A stretch of 64,000 bases of DNA from Halobacillus litoralis. GTDB taxonomy: Bacteria; Bacillota; Bacilli; Bacillales; Halobacillaceae. Position numbers and translations under genes: made by a program. The stretch lies in assembly GCF_009856355.1 (NCBI RefSeq), contig NZ_WMEW01000001.1, forward strand, positions 496,001-560,000. The letters run 5' to 3'. Shown in pieces: positions 16,750-25,739 of the stretch; within the stretch, counting starts at the first letter, position 1; every line of letters begins with the position of its first letter. Under the pieces are notes generated by a model. The model was not told the DNA's origin. It was given only the letters and a program-made list of their open reading frames with translations, and searched no databases.

Positions 16750-18202
16750 GTTGATCACCACTTTCTGAAAGAATCCATGTATCCTTGCCGCCTCCGCCCT
16801 GGGAAGAGTTGACGACGAGCGATCCTTCCTTCAAGGCCACTCTGGAGAGGCCGCCTGGAAGAACGTTCATCTGCTCCCCACTCATGACGAATACGCGCAG
16901 GTCCACATGGCAGGGATAAAAACGCCCCTCCTGATATGCAGGAGCTCTGGACAATTTGATCGTCGGCTGAGCTATATACTGACTCGGCTTCTCCAGAATT
17001 TTCTTCTTGAAGATTTCCTGCTCACTTTCATCGGATTGAGGTCCAATCAGCATGTCGTATCCACCGGAAGCACCGACATTTTTAATGACCAGCTGATCGA
17101 TATTCTCCAGGACATAATCCAGGCGATCCGGATCACTGAGGAAATACGTTTCCACATTCGGAATAATTGGATCCTCCTCCAGATAGAAGCGGATCATATC
17201 CGGGACGTACACGTACATCGCTTTATCATCAGCCACTCCGTTGCCAATGCCGTTCAAAATCGACACATTCCCCTTCTTATACGCTCGCAGCAGTCCGCTA
17301 ACCCCGAGCATGGAATCCGGCCGGAAAGCCTCGGGATCAAGAAAATCATCATCGATCCGGCGGTATATGATGTCCACTCTCTGCAGACCACGGGTCGTTT
17401 TCATATAAACGATATCATCGTTCACTACCAGGTCACGGCCTTCCACAAGCTCGATTCCCATCTGCTGCGCAAGGAAGACATGATCATAATACGCAGAATT
17501 GTAGATGCCCGGAGTCAGCAGAACGGCTGTCGGTTTCTTTCCAGGTTCTGCGTTCAACGGCACCTGGCTGATCAACGACTGATGAAGTTCGGATATCTGG
17601 TGCTCCAGTGTTTCAATGGAATGCTGATTAAACAATTCCGGATAAACCTGCCTCATCACATAACGATTTTGAAATACGTAGGACATGCCGGATGGATTAC
17701 GGAGGTTATCCTCCAGTACCCGGTACTCTCCGTTCTCGTCACGGATCAGGTCCACACCTGCGAGAAAGATGTGATTGTTCAGCGGAACCCGCACCCCGCC
17801 GATCTGCTTATCATAATAATAAGGATTGTTCTCTATCAGATCTCTCGGAATTACCCCGGCTTCCACAATGCGCTGTTCATGATAAATATCATCTAGAAAA
17901 TGGTTGAGCGCCGACATCCGCTGCTTCATGCCTTTCTCAATCTTCTCCCAGTCTCCGCGCGGAATGATAATCGGTACAAAATCAAACGGCATCGTCCGTT
18001 CTGTCCCTCCGGTGTGACTATAAACGGTAAAGGTGATCCCCTGTCTAAGAAAATTCAACTGAGCCGTTTCATGTTTATTCATCAGTTCACGTTCACTAAA
18101 TTGATGGACCAATTGATAAAACCACTGGTAGTGACGCTTGGGCTGTCCATCTCCCCTCATCATTTCATCAAAGTAGACACCCGTTTTATAATTGGTTAAC
18201 AC
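16742..18202 (-). CDS. Circularly permuted ATP-grasp type 2 protein
   Basis: A 486-residue protein of the DUF404/DUF407 circularly permuted ATP-grasp group. Family segments: FDFVPIIIPRGDW, VIPRDLIENNPYYY, GVDLIRDENGEYRVLEDNLRNPSGMSYV (the metal/ATP site), VIKNVGASGGYDMLIGP and VDLRVFVMSG. ATP-grasp enzymes join a carboxylate to an amine or thiol; for this subgroup peptide ligation is predicted but undemonstrated as far as I know. Start is GTG after GGAGAGG. First gene of the three-gene operon. Confidence 0.9.
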   Translation of the reverse strand: MLTNYKTGVYFDEMMRGDGQPKRHYQWFYQLVHQFSERELMNKHETAQLNFLRQGITFTVYSHTGGTERTMPFDFVPIIIPRGDWEKIEKGMKQRMSALNHFLDDIYHEQRIVEAGVIPRDLIENNPYYYDKQIGGVRVPLNNHIFLAGVDLIRDENGEYRVLEDNLRNPSGMSYVFQNRYVMRQVYPELFNQHSIETLEHQISELHQSLISQVPLNAEPGKKPTAVLLTPGIYNSAYYDHVFLAQQMGIELVEGRDLVVNDDIVYMKTTRGLQRVDIIYRRIDDDFLDPEAFRPDSMLGVSGLLRAYKKGNVSILNGIGNGVADDKAMYVYVPDMIRFYLEEDPIIPNVETYFLSDPDRLDYVLENIDQLVIKNVGASGGYDMLIGPQSDESEQEIFKKKILEKPSQYIAQPTIKLSRAPAYQEGRFYPCHVDLRVFVMSGEQMNVLPGGLSRVALKEGSLVVNSSQGGGGKDTWILSESGDQHA

Positions 18203-18294
18203 AACCTCTCCTCCGTTTCCTATGTAATTATTATCCTTTACCCTAAGTTAACAAAAACCAGACCTAAATTGTTGGAAAATTAGTACATTTAACA

Positions 18295-18334
18295 AAAAAC
18301 CCCGAAATTCCACAAATTTCGAGGTTTTTCGGGG
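18295..18334 (-). terminator. Terminator after the NADP-dependent oxidoreductase gene
   Basis: AAAAACC-CGAAATT and AATTTCG-GGTTTTT form a stem; the minus strand ends in T-runs. Confidence 0.8.
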
Positions 18335-18345
18335 ATAGGAAACAG

Positions 18346-19281
18346 TTATTTCATTTTAATGACGATTTTGCCTTTGGCATGATGGGTTTCACTGACTTCA
18401 TGGGCTTCCCGAAGCCCTTCCTGTGAGAACGGGAGCTCATGACCGATGACGGACTTCAGTTTTCCTTCCTCCATCATCTTACCCAGCTTGGACAGCTGTT
18501 CACCATCAGGCTCCAGCCAGACGAATCCGGCCTTGATATTTTTTTCACCTGCTTTTGTTTCATCAGGAGGCTGGACGACAGATGGAAGCTTCCCACCTTC
18601 TTTCAGGACCTGAAAGCTTTTTTCCTGAACTTCTCCACCAAGTGTGTCTACAACAATGTCAAAATCCTGAAGCACTTCTGAGAAATCTTCTTCTTTGTAA
18701 TCGATGAAACGGTCCACTCCCAGTTTCTCGACCCAGTCACGATTTTTTCCGCTCGCAGTGGCTGCCACGTAAGCCCCCATATGTTTGGCGATCTGGACAG
18801 CATAATGTCCCACTCCACCGGAACCAGCGTGTACGAGCACCCGGTCTCCTTCTTTAATATTTGAAAAATCGACCAGGCACTGCCACGCAGTGAGACCCGC
18901 CAGAGGGACAGCAGCCGCTTCTTCGAAAGTCACTCCTTTTGGCAGCGCCGCCAAAAGGTGTTCATCGACAGTAGTATATTCGGCATAAGTTCCGAACCTC
19001 GTTGTATCCGGTCTTGCGAATACACGGTCACCTGGTGAAAAGCTTTTCACATCTTCTCCCACTTCGGTAACGACCCCCGCGACATCCCATCCGAGAATGA
19101 TGGGAAACTCAAAAGGAACCGCATCTTTCAAGTATCCTTCCCGCAGTTTCCAGTCAATAGGGTTTATTGAGGTGGCATATACTTCCACAACCACTTGTCT
19201 GCTCTCAGGTACAGGGTTTGGAACCTCTTTTTCAACGAGCTGCTCCCGACCTCCGTACTGTTCAATCACAACAGCTTTCAT
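18346..19281 (-). CDS. NADP-dependent alcohol dehydrogenase / quinone oxidoreductase
   Basis: A 311-residue medium-chain dehydrogenase/reductase of the zinc-free quinone oxidoreductase type. GroES-like domain to about residue 120 (SINPIDWKLREGY, FPIILGWDVAGVV), then the Rossmann domain with VLVHAGSGGVGHYAVQIAK. The structural-zinc cysteines of true alcohol dehydrogenases are absent. It likely reduces quinones or alpha,beta-unsaturated carbonyls with NADPH. Start ATG follows AAAAGGAG. It is divergent from recQ. Confidence 0.88.
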   Translation of the reverse strand: MKAVVIEQYGGREQLVEKEVPNPVPESRQVVVEVYATSINPIDWKLREGYLKDAVPFEFPIILGWDVAGVVTEVGEDVKSFSPGDRVFARPDTTRFGTYAEYTTVDEHLLAALPKGVTFEEAAAVPLAGLTAWQCLVDFSNIKEGDRVLVHAGSGGVGHYAVQIAKHMGAYVAATASGKNRDWVEKLGVDRFIDYKEEDFSEVLQDFDIVVDTLGGEVQEKSFQVLKEGGKLPSVVQPPDETKAGEKNIKAGFVWLEPDGEQLSKLGKMMEEGKLKSVIGHELPFSQEGLREAHEVSETHHAKGKIVIKMK

Positions 19282-19332
19282 GATAAAACCGACTCCTTTT
19301 TTGAAGATTGATCCAGGTTAGTTTTCCCCTAT

Positions 19333-19348
19333 ATTTTCACGTGAAACA
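19333..19348. promoter_or_regulatory. Candidate parS-like palindrome
   Basis: ATTTTCACGTGAAACA matches 14 of 16 positions of the Bacillus parS consensus TGTTNCACGTGAAACA, including the central TTTCACGTGAAA palindrome. The mismatches are the first two bases. It lies in the divergent promoter region upstream of recQ. It could equally be a local operator. Confidence 0.45.
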
Positions 19349-19391
19349 TGATAAGATGTGAGAAGAACGATTACATTAAAGGATGATTGAC

Positions 19392-21524
19392 ATGATGGAA
19401 CAGGCCGAAAAAATATTAATGCAGTATTACGGGTATTCTTCCTTCCGACCTGGACAGAAGGAAGCGATTGAACAGGTGATGCATGGGCAGAACACGCTCG
19501 CTGTCATGCCGACTGGTGGCGGGAAATCACTCTGTTATCAGATCCCGGGACTTGCGCTCGAGGGAACGGCGGTCGTCATATCACCGTTGATTTCCTTGAT
19601 GAAGGATCAGGTCGACGCCCTTCTTTCCTACGGGGTGGCAGCTACGTACATAAACAGTTCTCTCACAGCAGAGGAACAGCGGACAAGACTGAGAGATATG
19701 GAAAAAGGGCGCTATTCCTTCATTTACGTCGCACCAGAACGATTCGAAACCCCTTCCTTCCTTTCCGCTGTGAGCCGGATCCCTCTTTCTCTTATCGCTT
19801 TCGATGAGGCCCACTGCATCTCCCAGTGGGGTCACGATTTCCGTCCAAGCTACCGTTCCATCGTCCCGACACTCAACAAGATCCCGAACCTTCCTGTACT
19901 TATGGCGTTGACGGCGACAGCTACACAGGAAGTCGTGGCCGACATCAAACAACTGATCCATGTCGAAGACGGCGATGTGATCAATACAGGATTCGCACGG
20001 GAAAACCTGGCATTCCGGATCATCAAAGGAAGGGACAAGCGCGAGTTCATCACCGAATACATGAGCCAGATCCCCAATGAGTCCGGCATCATTTATACCG
20101 CTACACGGAAAGAAGCCGACCAGCTGCATTACGTCCTTGAGAAAAAGGGTTACGCTGCAGGCAGGTATCATGCCGGTATGACCGAGCACCAGCGTAAGCA
20201 GGCGCAGATGGACTTTGTACAGGATGAGACCAAAGTGATGGTGGCTACCAATGCATTCGGAATGGGCATTGATAAATCCAACGTCCGCTATGTCATCCAT
20301 TACGCCATGCCGATGAATATAGAATCTTATTATCAGGAAGCCGGTCGTGCAGGCAGGGATGGCGAACCCGGGGACTGTATCCTTCTCTTTGCGAGTAAAG
20401 ACATTAATCTTCAGAAGTTCCTGATCGATCAGTCACCTTCTGAGGAAAAAAAGAAAGAAGAGTATGCCAAACTGCAGGCTATGACGAATTACTGCCACAC
20501 CCATACGTGCCTGCAGAAGTATATCCTGGAGTATTTCAATGACCCGGTCCCTTATGAACGCTGCGGGAAATGCTCCAACTGTATGCACAATGGAGAAGTG
20601 GAAGACCGCACAAAAGAAGCGCAGATGGTGCTCTCCTGTGTGAAACGCATGGGAGGTGGTTTCGGAGCTGGTTTGACAGCCAAAGTGCTGAAGGGATCCC
20701 GTGACCAAAAGGTCAAACAGTTCGGGTTCCATAAACTGTCCACTTATGGAATTATGCCGAAAATTACGGAGAAGGAATTAACCCAGTTCATTCATTTCCT
20801 GACAGCTGAAGGATATTTAACAGCAGGCTCAGGGAAATACCCTTCCCTCCACCTCACCTCAGAAGCTGCAGCTGTCCTCAAAGGGGAAAAGCCAGTGGAA
20901 ATGCTCGTGGAAACGGCAGCTGTCCAGCAATCAGCTGAATATAATGTCCAGTATTTTGAAGAACTGCGCGGCTTAAGGAAGCAGCTGGCTGATGAAGCAG
21001 GACTCCCGCCTTATGTCATTTTTTCTGATGCGACGTTGAAGGAATTCTCCATCCACCTGCCTCGGACAAAAGAAGAAATGCTTCAGATGAAAGGGGTTGG
21101 AGAGCGGAAGTACGAGCAGTACGGGGAAACATTCCTCGAGATGATCCGCCCGTGGTCCGAACAAACCGAATCAGCCCCCCTGCCATCACGCCGGCCGGAG
21201 CCCAGAGATCCTTTCGATGACAGGCCCAGCCACATCATAACGTTTGAGATGTGGAAAAACGGCAGCCTGTCCATCCGGGACATCGCAGATCAGCGCGGGA
21301 TGAGCCCGCAGACGATCGAAAACCACTTGTTCCGCTGTGTTCAGGAAGGGGAAAATATTACATGGGATTACTGGTTTGATGAAGATCAGGAAGAGCAGAT
21401 TCTTCAACAGTATCACCGGCTGGACGAAAAGAAGCTGAAACCGCTGAAGGAAGAACTGCCCGAGACCTTTACGTATTCCATGATTAAGGCCGTATTAATC
21501 AAACACCGTTACCTGAACAGATAA
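19392..21524 (+). CDS. recQ: ATP-dependent DNA helicase RecQ
   Basis: A 710-residue 3'-5' helicase. Helicase core: FRPGQKEAI, Walker [20 protein letters not shown], the DEAH box [26 protein letters not shown], and motif [13 protein letters not shown] zinc-binding segment follows (YC..TC...CGKCSNC near residue 395), then the RQC winged helix, an HRDC domain (about 515-590) and a C-terminal helix-turn-helix region that is longer than in the shorter Bacillus RecQ forms. It acts in fork repair and recombination. ATG at 19392 is 8 bases from AAAGGA; an ATG at 19383 overlaps that site. Only 13 bp separate it from kynU. Confidence 0.95.
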   Translation: MMEQAEKILMQYYGYSSFRPGQKEAIEQVMHGQNTLAVMPTGGGKSLCYQIPGLALEGTAVVISPLISLMKDQVDALLSYGVAATYINSSLTAEEQRTRLRDMEKGRYSFIYVAPERFETPSFLSAVSRIPLSLIAFDEAHCISQWGHDFRPSYRSIVPTLNKIPNLPVLMALTATATQEVVADIKQLIHVEDGDVINTGFARENLAFRIIKGRDKREFITEYMSQIPNESGIIYTATRKEADQLHYVLEKKGYAAGRYHAGMTEHQRKQAQMDFVQDETKVMVATNAFGMGIDKSNVRYVIHYAMPMNIESYYQEAGRAGRDGEPGDCILLFASKDINLQKFLIDQSPSEEKKKEEYAKLQAMTNYCHTHTCLQKYILEYFNDPVPYERCGKCSNCMHNGEVEDRTKEAQMVLSCVKRMGGGFGAGLTAKVLKGSRDQKVKQFGFHKLSTYGIMPKITEKELTQFIHFLTAEGYLTAGSGKYPSLHLTSEAAAVLKGEKPVEMLVETAAVQQSAEYNVQYFEELRGLRKQLADEAGLPPYVIFSDATLKEFSIHLPRTKEEMLQMKGVGERKYEQYGETFLEMIRPWSEQTESAPLPSRRPEPRDPFDDRPSHIITFEMWKNGSLSIRDIADQRGMSPQTIENHLFRCVQEGENITWDYWFDEDQEEQILQQYHRLDEKKLKPLKEELPETFTYSMIKAVLIKHRYLNR

Positions 21525-21537
21525 AAGGAGGAGTGGG

Positions 21538-22806
21538 ATGATTACCCTGGATGATGTAAGGAAATGGGATGAACACGATGAGTTAAAAGAATATAAACAG
21601 GAATTTTTCCTGAAAGACGCCACCATTTACATGGACGGCAACTCCCTCGGACTGCTGTCCAGACGATCCGAAGCGGCGCTGCATCAATCCCTCGACGACT
21701 GGAGGGAGCATGGCATAGAAGGATGGACACAGGCTGCCGAACCGTGGTACTACATGTCGGAAAAGCTCGGCCAAATGACCGCTCCCCTTCTGGGGGCTTC
21801 CCCGGACCAGGTCATTAACACAGGATCCATCACGACTAATCTCCATCAGCTGCTTGCTACTTTCTACACACCGGAAAAAGGGCGTACAAAAATCATTGGA
21901 GACGAACTCAATTTCCCTTCAGATATCTATGCTCTAAAAAGTCAGATGGCGCTTCACCACCTTGACCCAGACGAGCATTTCATACCAATCGAAAGCTCTG
22001 ACGGCTATACGCTCAAAGAAGAAGACATCATCGCTCATATGAAGGAGGATGTGGCTCTCCTTCTTCTTCCTTCTGTATTGTATAGAAGCGGTCAGCTGCT
22101 CGATATGAAAATCCTCACGAAGGAAGCTCATAAGCACGGAATTCTTGTGTTGTTTGACCTCGCCCACTCTATCGGGGCTGTGCCGCATCAGCTGGATGAG
22201 TGGGAGGTGGACTTTGCTGTATGGTGTACGTATAAATATTTGAACAGCGGTCCCGGCGGCACCGGTGGGTTGTACGTCAACCGCAGACACCTCGGAACCC
22301 ACCCCGGACTTGCCGGATGGTTCAGTTCGGACAAGGAAAAGCAGTTTGATATGAATCATGAGCTGACCCCCTCATCCAACGCCGGGGCTTTTCAAATCGG
22401 TACCCCGCACATTTTAAGCTCTGCCCCGCTTCTTGGCTCTCTGGAAATGTTTTTGGAAGCAGGTATCGGGAACATCAGAAAGAAATCCCTGCAGCTTACA
22501 CAACTGTTCATGGACTTAATCCATCAGGAACTGGAAGACTTCGGATTCAATATCCGCAACCCTCTGGAAAATGAACGCCGGGGCGGCCACGTTTGTCTTG
22601 TACACGAGGAAGCAGCCCGGATCTGCAAAGCGCTGAAGAGCGAAGGCGTCGTCCCGGACTACCGCTCCCCGAATGTCATCCGGCTCGCCCCTGTCGCTTT
22701 CTACACTTCCTACGAAGATGTTTATGAAGTCGTCAGGATTTTAAAAGAAATTGTCCAGGAAGAAAAGCATAAGTCATTTAAAAATGAACGGGATATTATC
22801 GCTTAG
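21538..22806 (+). CDS. kynU: Kynureninase
   Basis: A 422-residue PLP enzyme that cleaves kynurenine to anthranilate and alanine. Visible: [11 protein letters not shown] at the start, the cofactor region [11 protein letters not shown], and the Schiff-base lysine in [13 protein letters not shown]; the C-terminus carries [19 protein letters not shown]. The start ATG follows AAAGGAGGAG. It is in line after recQ (13 bp) and before kynB (10 bp), so the three could be co-transcribed. kynA is 33 kb away. Confidence 0.95.
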   Translation: MITLDDVRKWDEHDELKEYKQEFFLKDATIYMDGNSLGLLSRRSEAALHQSLDDWREHGIEGWTQAAEPWYYMSEKLGQMTAPLLGASPDQVINTGSITTNLHQLLATFYTPEKGRTKIIGDELNFPSDIYALKSQMALHHLDPDEHFIPIESSDGYTLKEEDIIAHMKEDVALLLLPSVLYRSGQLLDMKILTKEAHKHGILVLFDLAHSIGAVPHQLDEWEVDFAVWCTYKYLNSGPGGTGGLYVNRRHLGTHPGLAGWFSSDKEKQFDMNHELTPSSNAGAFQIGTPHILSSAPLLGSLEMFLEAGIGNIRKKSLQLTQLFMDLIHQELEDFGFNIRNPLENERRGGHVCLVHEEAARICKALKSEGVVPDYRSPNVIRLAPVAFYTSYEDVYEVVRILKEIVQEEKHKSFKNERDIIA

Positions 22807-22816
22807 GAGGATACCG

Positions 22817-23437
22817 ATGATGTGGATGGATATCAGCATGAAGCTGGATACAAAGACCCCGCCATGGCCGGGGGATGAACCTTTTAAATATGAAATCACC
22901 TATTCCATGGAAGAGACCGGATCTGTCAATGTCGGTCAGTTTAAAGGAAGCTGTCATATCGGCACCCATGTCGACGCGCCTTTCCATTATGATTCTTCAG
23001 GCTCCCGGATTGCGGACCTGCCTGTCGACCGCTTTACAGGAAGAGCGGTTGTCGTCCATTTGGACCAACCGGAAATGATTCACAAAGAACACATCACTGA
23101 CATCGATTTAACAGGGGTGGATAAAATCCTCTTCCGTACAAACAGCTGGCCGGACCGGTCAGATTTCCCCTCCGCTTACACGGTTATCGGAAGCGACCTG
23201 GCCGGCTATCTTGCAGAGCATGGGGTTGATATGATCGGGGTTGATACCCCTTCGGTCGATCCGGAAACGAGCAAAGAACTCCCTGCGCATCACAGCCTGT
23301 GTGCCCATGACCTGCTTATTCTTGAAGGCCTGGTTCTGGACAGCGTTCTGCCGGGCACTTATGAGCTGATGGCCTTTCCGCTTAAAATGGCTGAAGCCGA
23401 CGGAAGTCCGGTACGTGCTGTGCTGAGAAACCTGTAA
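22817..23437 (+). CDS. kynB: Kynurenine formamidase (arylformamidase)
   Basis: A 206-residue cyclase-family metal hydrolase that converts N-formylkynurenine to kynurenine and formate. The signature HIGTHVDAPFH at about residues 48-58 provides the zinc ligands, and DTPSVDPETSKELPAHH continues the active site. The ATG at 22817 lies six bases after AGGAGG; the in-frame upstream starts overlap kynU. It completes a kynU-kynB unit, closed by a hairpin at 23452. Confidence 0.93.
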   Translation: MMWMDISMKLDTKTPPWPGDEPFKYEITYSMEETGSVNVGQFKGSCHIGTHVDAPFHYDSSGSRIADLPVDRFTGRAVVVHLDQPEMIHKEHITDIDLTGVDKILFRTNSWPDRSDFPSAYTVIGSDLAGYLAEHGVDMIGVDTPSVDPETSKELPAHHSLCAHDLLILEGLVLDSVLPGTYELMAFPLKMAEADGSPVRAVLRNL

Positions 23438-23451
23438 TTTTGCATTAAAAA

Positions 23452-23475
23452 AAGGTGGACGTTGACGTCCACCTT
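23452..23475. terminator. Left copy of duplicated terminator hairpin, junction 2
   Basis: AAGGTGGACGT and ACGTCCACCTT with a 2-base loop; preceded by A-run. The same stem recurs at 23832-23858. Confidence 0.85.
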
Positions 23476-23476
23476 C

Positions 23477-23668
23477 AGCTTGTAGAGAAACCTCTGTTTC
23501 TTTACAAGCTTTTTGCTTTCTTGCGGTCAGGAGCGAAAGCCCCTTCCCTTTCCGCGGACGAGTGTCCGAGCTTCCTCGCAAAACCCACGCTCGGCGATCT
23601 CGGACCACTCGTTCTTCCGCAGGAGTGGAAGGGGCGCCGCTCCTTGGGGATTCTTTAAAAAATCGATA
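23477..23668 (+). repeat. Dispersed structured repeat R2, copy A
   Basis: About 190 bp. It begins with a hairpin AGCTTGTA...TACAAGCT and continues with a long imperfect stem: GGAGCG/CGCTCC, GCCCCTTCC/GGAAGGGGC, GAGTG/CACTC and TCCGAG/CTCGGA. A second copy in opposite orientation at 46429-46614 is, by eye, about nine-tenths identical. It does not look coding. Confidence 0.8.
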
Positions 23669-23710
23669 ATGGCGGCCGTCATCAGCGCCTGTGCTTTCCC
23701 TTTTTCTTTT

Positions 23711-23811
23711 CCAAGCAGGCGTGAACAGCACAGGCCGAAGATCCACTTGGGCAGGCGACCTTTCTGACCAAGTCAGTTGAGGGCGTGCCCGACTCTAACT
23801 GGTTAACACAG
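23711..23811 (+). repeat. Repeat R1 core plus shared element end, junction 2
   Basis: 23711-23790 matches the inner part of R1 (AACAGCAC..GCC.AAGATCCACTTGG and GACCAAGT.AG.TGAGG.CGTGCCC). The inner stem is CTTGG.CAG/CTG.CCAAG, where the 11.2-kb copy has CAA/TTG, so pairing is kept. 23789-23811 (CTCTAACTGGTTA core) matches, inverted, 46143-46165, marking a shared element end. Confidence 0.7.
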
Positions 23812-23826
23812 GTTTGTTTTACAGCC

Positions 23827-23862
23827 AAAAAAGGTGGACGTCAAAGGACGTCCACCTTTTTT
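23827..23862. terminator. Right copy of duplicated terminator hairpin, junction 2; terminator of the BCCT gene
   Basis: AAAAAAGGTGGACGTC and GACGTCCACCTTTTTT around AAAG. Same outer stem as the hairpin at 23452-23475. Confidence 0.88.
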
Positions 23863-23866
23863 ATCT

Positions 23867-25393
23867 TTATTTTTTTGAAATCCTTTGTTCCACAGCCATC
23901 GTCTTCGCTACTTTCGGCGCCAGCCAGATCATAGGAAGCAGAAGGAGTGACACAGGAACGGCTGTCACTACGATAAAGTTCTGAAGCTGCGTAATACCAC
24001 TATCACCTGTAATCAGAAGAATAACAGCGATAGCCCCCATCAGAACAGCCCAGAATACACGGAGCCACGTTTGCGGGTTCCCTTCTCCTGTCACAGCCAT
24101 AGCAATGGTGTAGGACATGGAGTCAGACGTTGTCACAACGAATAGAATGGTCAGGATCAAGAAGAGCGGTGAAACGATTTCCGCAAGTGGGAACTGCCCG
24201 GTAATCGCAAACATCGCTGCCGGGTTCCCTGCCTCATTCAAGGCATTTGAAACCGATCCCGGATTCTCCATTTCGAAGAATATTCCGGATCCACCAAGCA
24301 CGGTAAACCAGAATGTTGAAATAATTGGAGCGAATACAGACACCGCTACGATAATTTCACGGATTGTACGCCCTCTGGAAATCCGGCTGACGAGAATGGC
24401 CATCATTGGACCATAACCGATAAACCAGCCCCAGAAGAAAACTGTCCATAGAGATAACCAGCCTTCATCCCCGCGGTACGTACTCATAGGAATGAACTGA
24501 TCCACATAATAACCGAATCCAGATAGGAAATGGTCGATAATAAAGCCGCCTGGACCAAAAATGACGATGAAAATCATCAGTCCAAGAGCAAGACGGACGT
24601 TGAAACTACTCAACATCTGAATTCCTTTATAGAGTCCGGACACAGCAGAAATGGTGGAAACAAGCACCACAACCAGGATGATTGTAAATTGCGTGCTGAA
24701 TGTATTAGGAATTCCGAAGATTTCCTGCAGTCCATAGCTGGCCTGCAGACCAAGGAATCCGATAGGACCAATCGTACCTGCGGCTACCGCAATAACAGCA
24801 AACGCATCAATGATGGTTCCGAAAAAGCTTTTGCGGAGCTTTTCCCCAAAGATTGGATAAAGCAGCGTCCTCGGTTTCATCGGCATTCCTTTTTGATAGT
24901 GACCGTACATCATAACGACGGCACTGATCGTACCAAGAATGGCCCATGCAAGGAATCCCCAGTGCATAAAGCTCTGAGCAAGCGCGGGATTAATCGCTGC
25001 TTCTGTACCTGATTCCACACCCGACTGGGAAGGTGGTGCAGTCAGGAAGTGCCACATCGGCTCAGCTGCTGCCCAGAATACGCCTCCCCCGGCAAGAAGC
25101 GTTGCCATGATAATTGAAAGCCATTTATACAAACCGATTTCCGGTTTATCCATATTACCCATTTTAATTTTTCCATATTTAGAAAATCCAAGCCATATAC
25201 CGACGAAGAATGTCGCCAGCATCAATACCTGCCAGAACGCGCCAAAATAATTGGCTGACCAGGCAAAACTTTCACTTACAACTTTTTCTATGAACGAAAT
25301 GTCGATAAGAGCAATAATCACAAAGAGGGTCAATAAGCCTCCACTGATTGCAAATACAGGCCAGTCTATCCGGCCTTTCGATTGTTTATCCAT
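23867..25393 (-). CDS. BCCT-family transporter with atypical substrate motif
   Basis: A 508-residue, twelve-helix betaine/choline/carnitine transporter-type protein. Family marks: VFWAAAEPMWHF in the helix 3-4 region, the connecting SRISRGRTIREI and VTTSDSMSYTIAMA. Canonical osmolyte carriers carry W-A-W-W-I-S-W-S-P in the eighth helix; here it reads W-G-W-F-I-G-Y-G-P, so two cage tryptophans are Phe and Tyr. The helix-3 glycine stretch is also changed. Uptake of a compatible solute is likely by family, but glycine betaine should not be assumed. ATG follows AAAGGAG. Confidence 0.85.
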   Translation of the reverse strand: MDKQSKGRIDWPVFAISGGLLTLFVIIALIDISFIEKVVSESFAWSANYFGAFWQVLMLATFFVGIWLGFSKYGKIKMGNMDKPEIGLYKWLSIIMATLLAGGGVFWAAAEPMWHFLTAPPSQSGVESGTEAAINPALAQSFMHWGFLAWAILGTISAVVMMYGHYQKGMPMKPRTLLYPIFGEKLRKSFFGTIIDAFAVIAVAAGTIGPIGFLGLQASYGLQEIFGIPNTFSTQFTIILVVVLVSTISAVSGLYKGIQMLSSFNVRLALGLMIFIVIFGPGGFIIDHFLSGFGYYVDQFIPMSTYRGDEGWLSLWTVFFWGWFIGYGPMMAILVSRISRGRTIREIIVAVSVFAPIISTFWFTVLGGSGIFFEMENPGSVSNALNEAGNPAAMFAITGQFPLAEIVSPLFLILTILFVVTTSDSMSYTIAMAVTGEGNPQTWLRVFWAVLMGAIAVILLITGDSGITQLQNFIVVTAVPVSLLLLPMIWLAPKVAKTMAVEQRISKK

Positions 25394-25499
25394 TTTGATC
25401 TCCTTTTGACAATGGTGTTACTTTCTTGTGGGAAAGCACAATAACTGACTCTAACATTACCCCTATTATGGTGTAAAGAAAAATCTTTTATCCCGCAGA

Positions 25500-25523
25500 T
25501 GAAAAGGTCACTCCTGTGACCTC
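25500..25523 (-). terminator. Terminator after the zinc-ribbon gene
   Basis: On the minus strand GAGGTCAC-AGGA-GTGACCTTTTC follows directly after the stop codon. Confidence 0.7.
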
Positions 25524-25691
25524 TCAATCCACATCTTCCACGTTATGGTCTTCCTGCCGCCTCTGACATTCCTTACAAAGGTTGATTTCTTCTTCCGCTT
25601 TGGATACGAGGGGCTTTCCACAGCGCGAGCATTCATCGTGCCGGTTGGGGTTTGCTCCGAAGATGTTCATTTCATATCCGTCACCAAGCAT
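25524..25691 (-). CDS. Small zinc-ribbon protein, 55 residues
   Basis: A short frame starting ATG after AAAAGGAGAGG and ending in TGA, followed at once by a terminator hairpin. It has two paired cysteine knuckles, CSRC and CKEC, 15 residues apart, the spacing of a zinc ribbon, and a highly acidic C-terminal tail (EDHNVEDVD). I do not recognise the family. It sits alone between the BCCT gene and the CrtI-like gene, in the same orientation as both. Confidence 0.7.
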   Translation of the reverse strand: MLGDGYEMNIFGANPNRHDECSRCGKPLVSKAEEEINLCKECQRRQEDHNVEDVD

Positions 25692-25739
25692 GGAATCCTC
25701 TCCTTTTCAGTGTGCTGTTCTTTGTATTCCCAACGTTTT

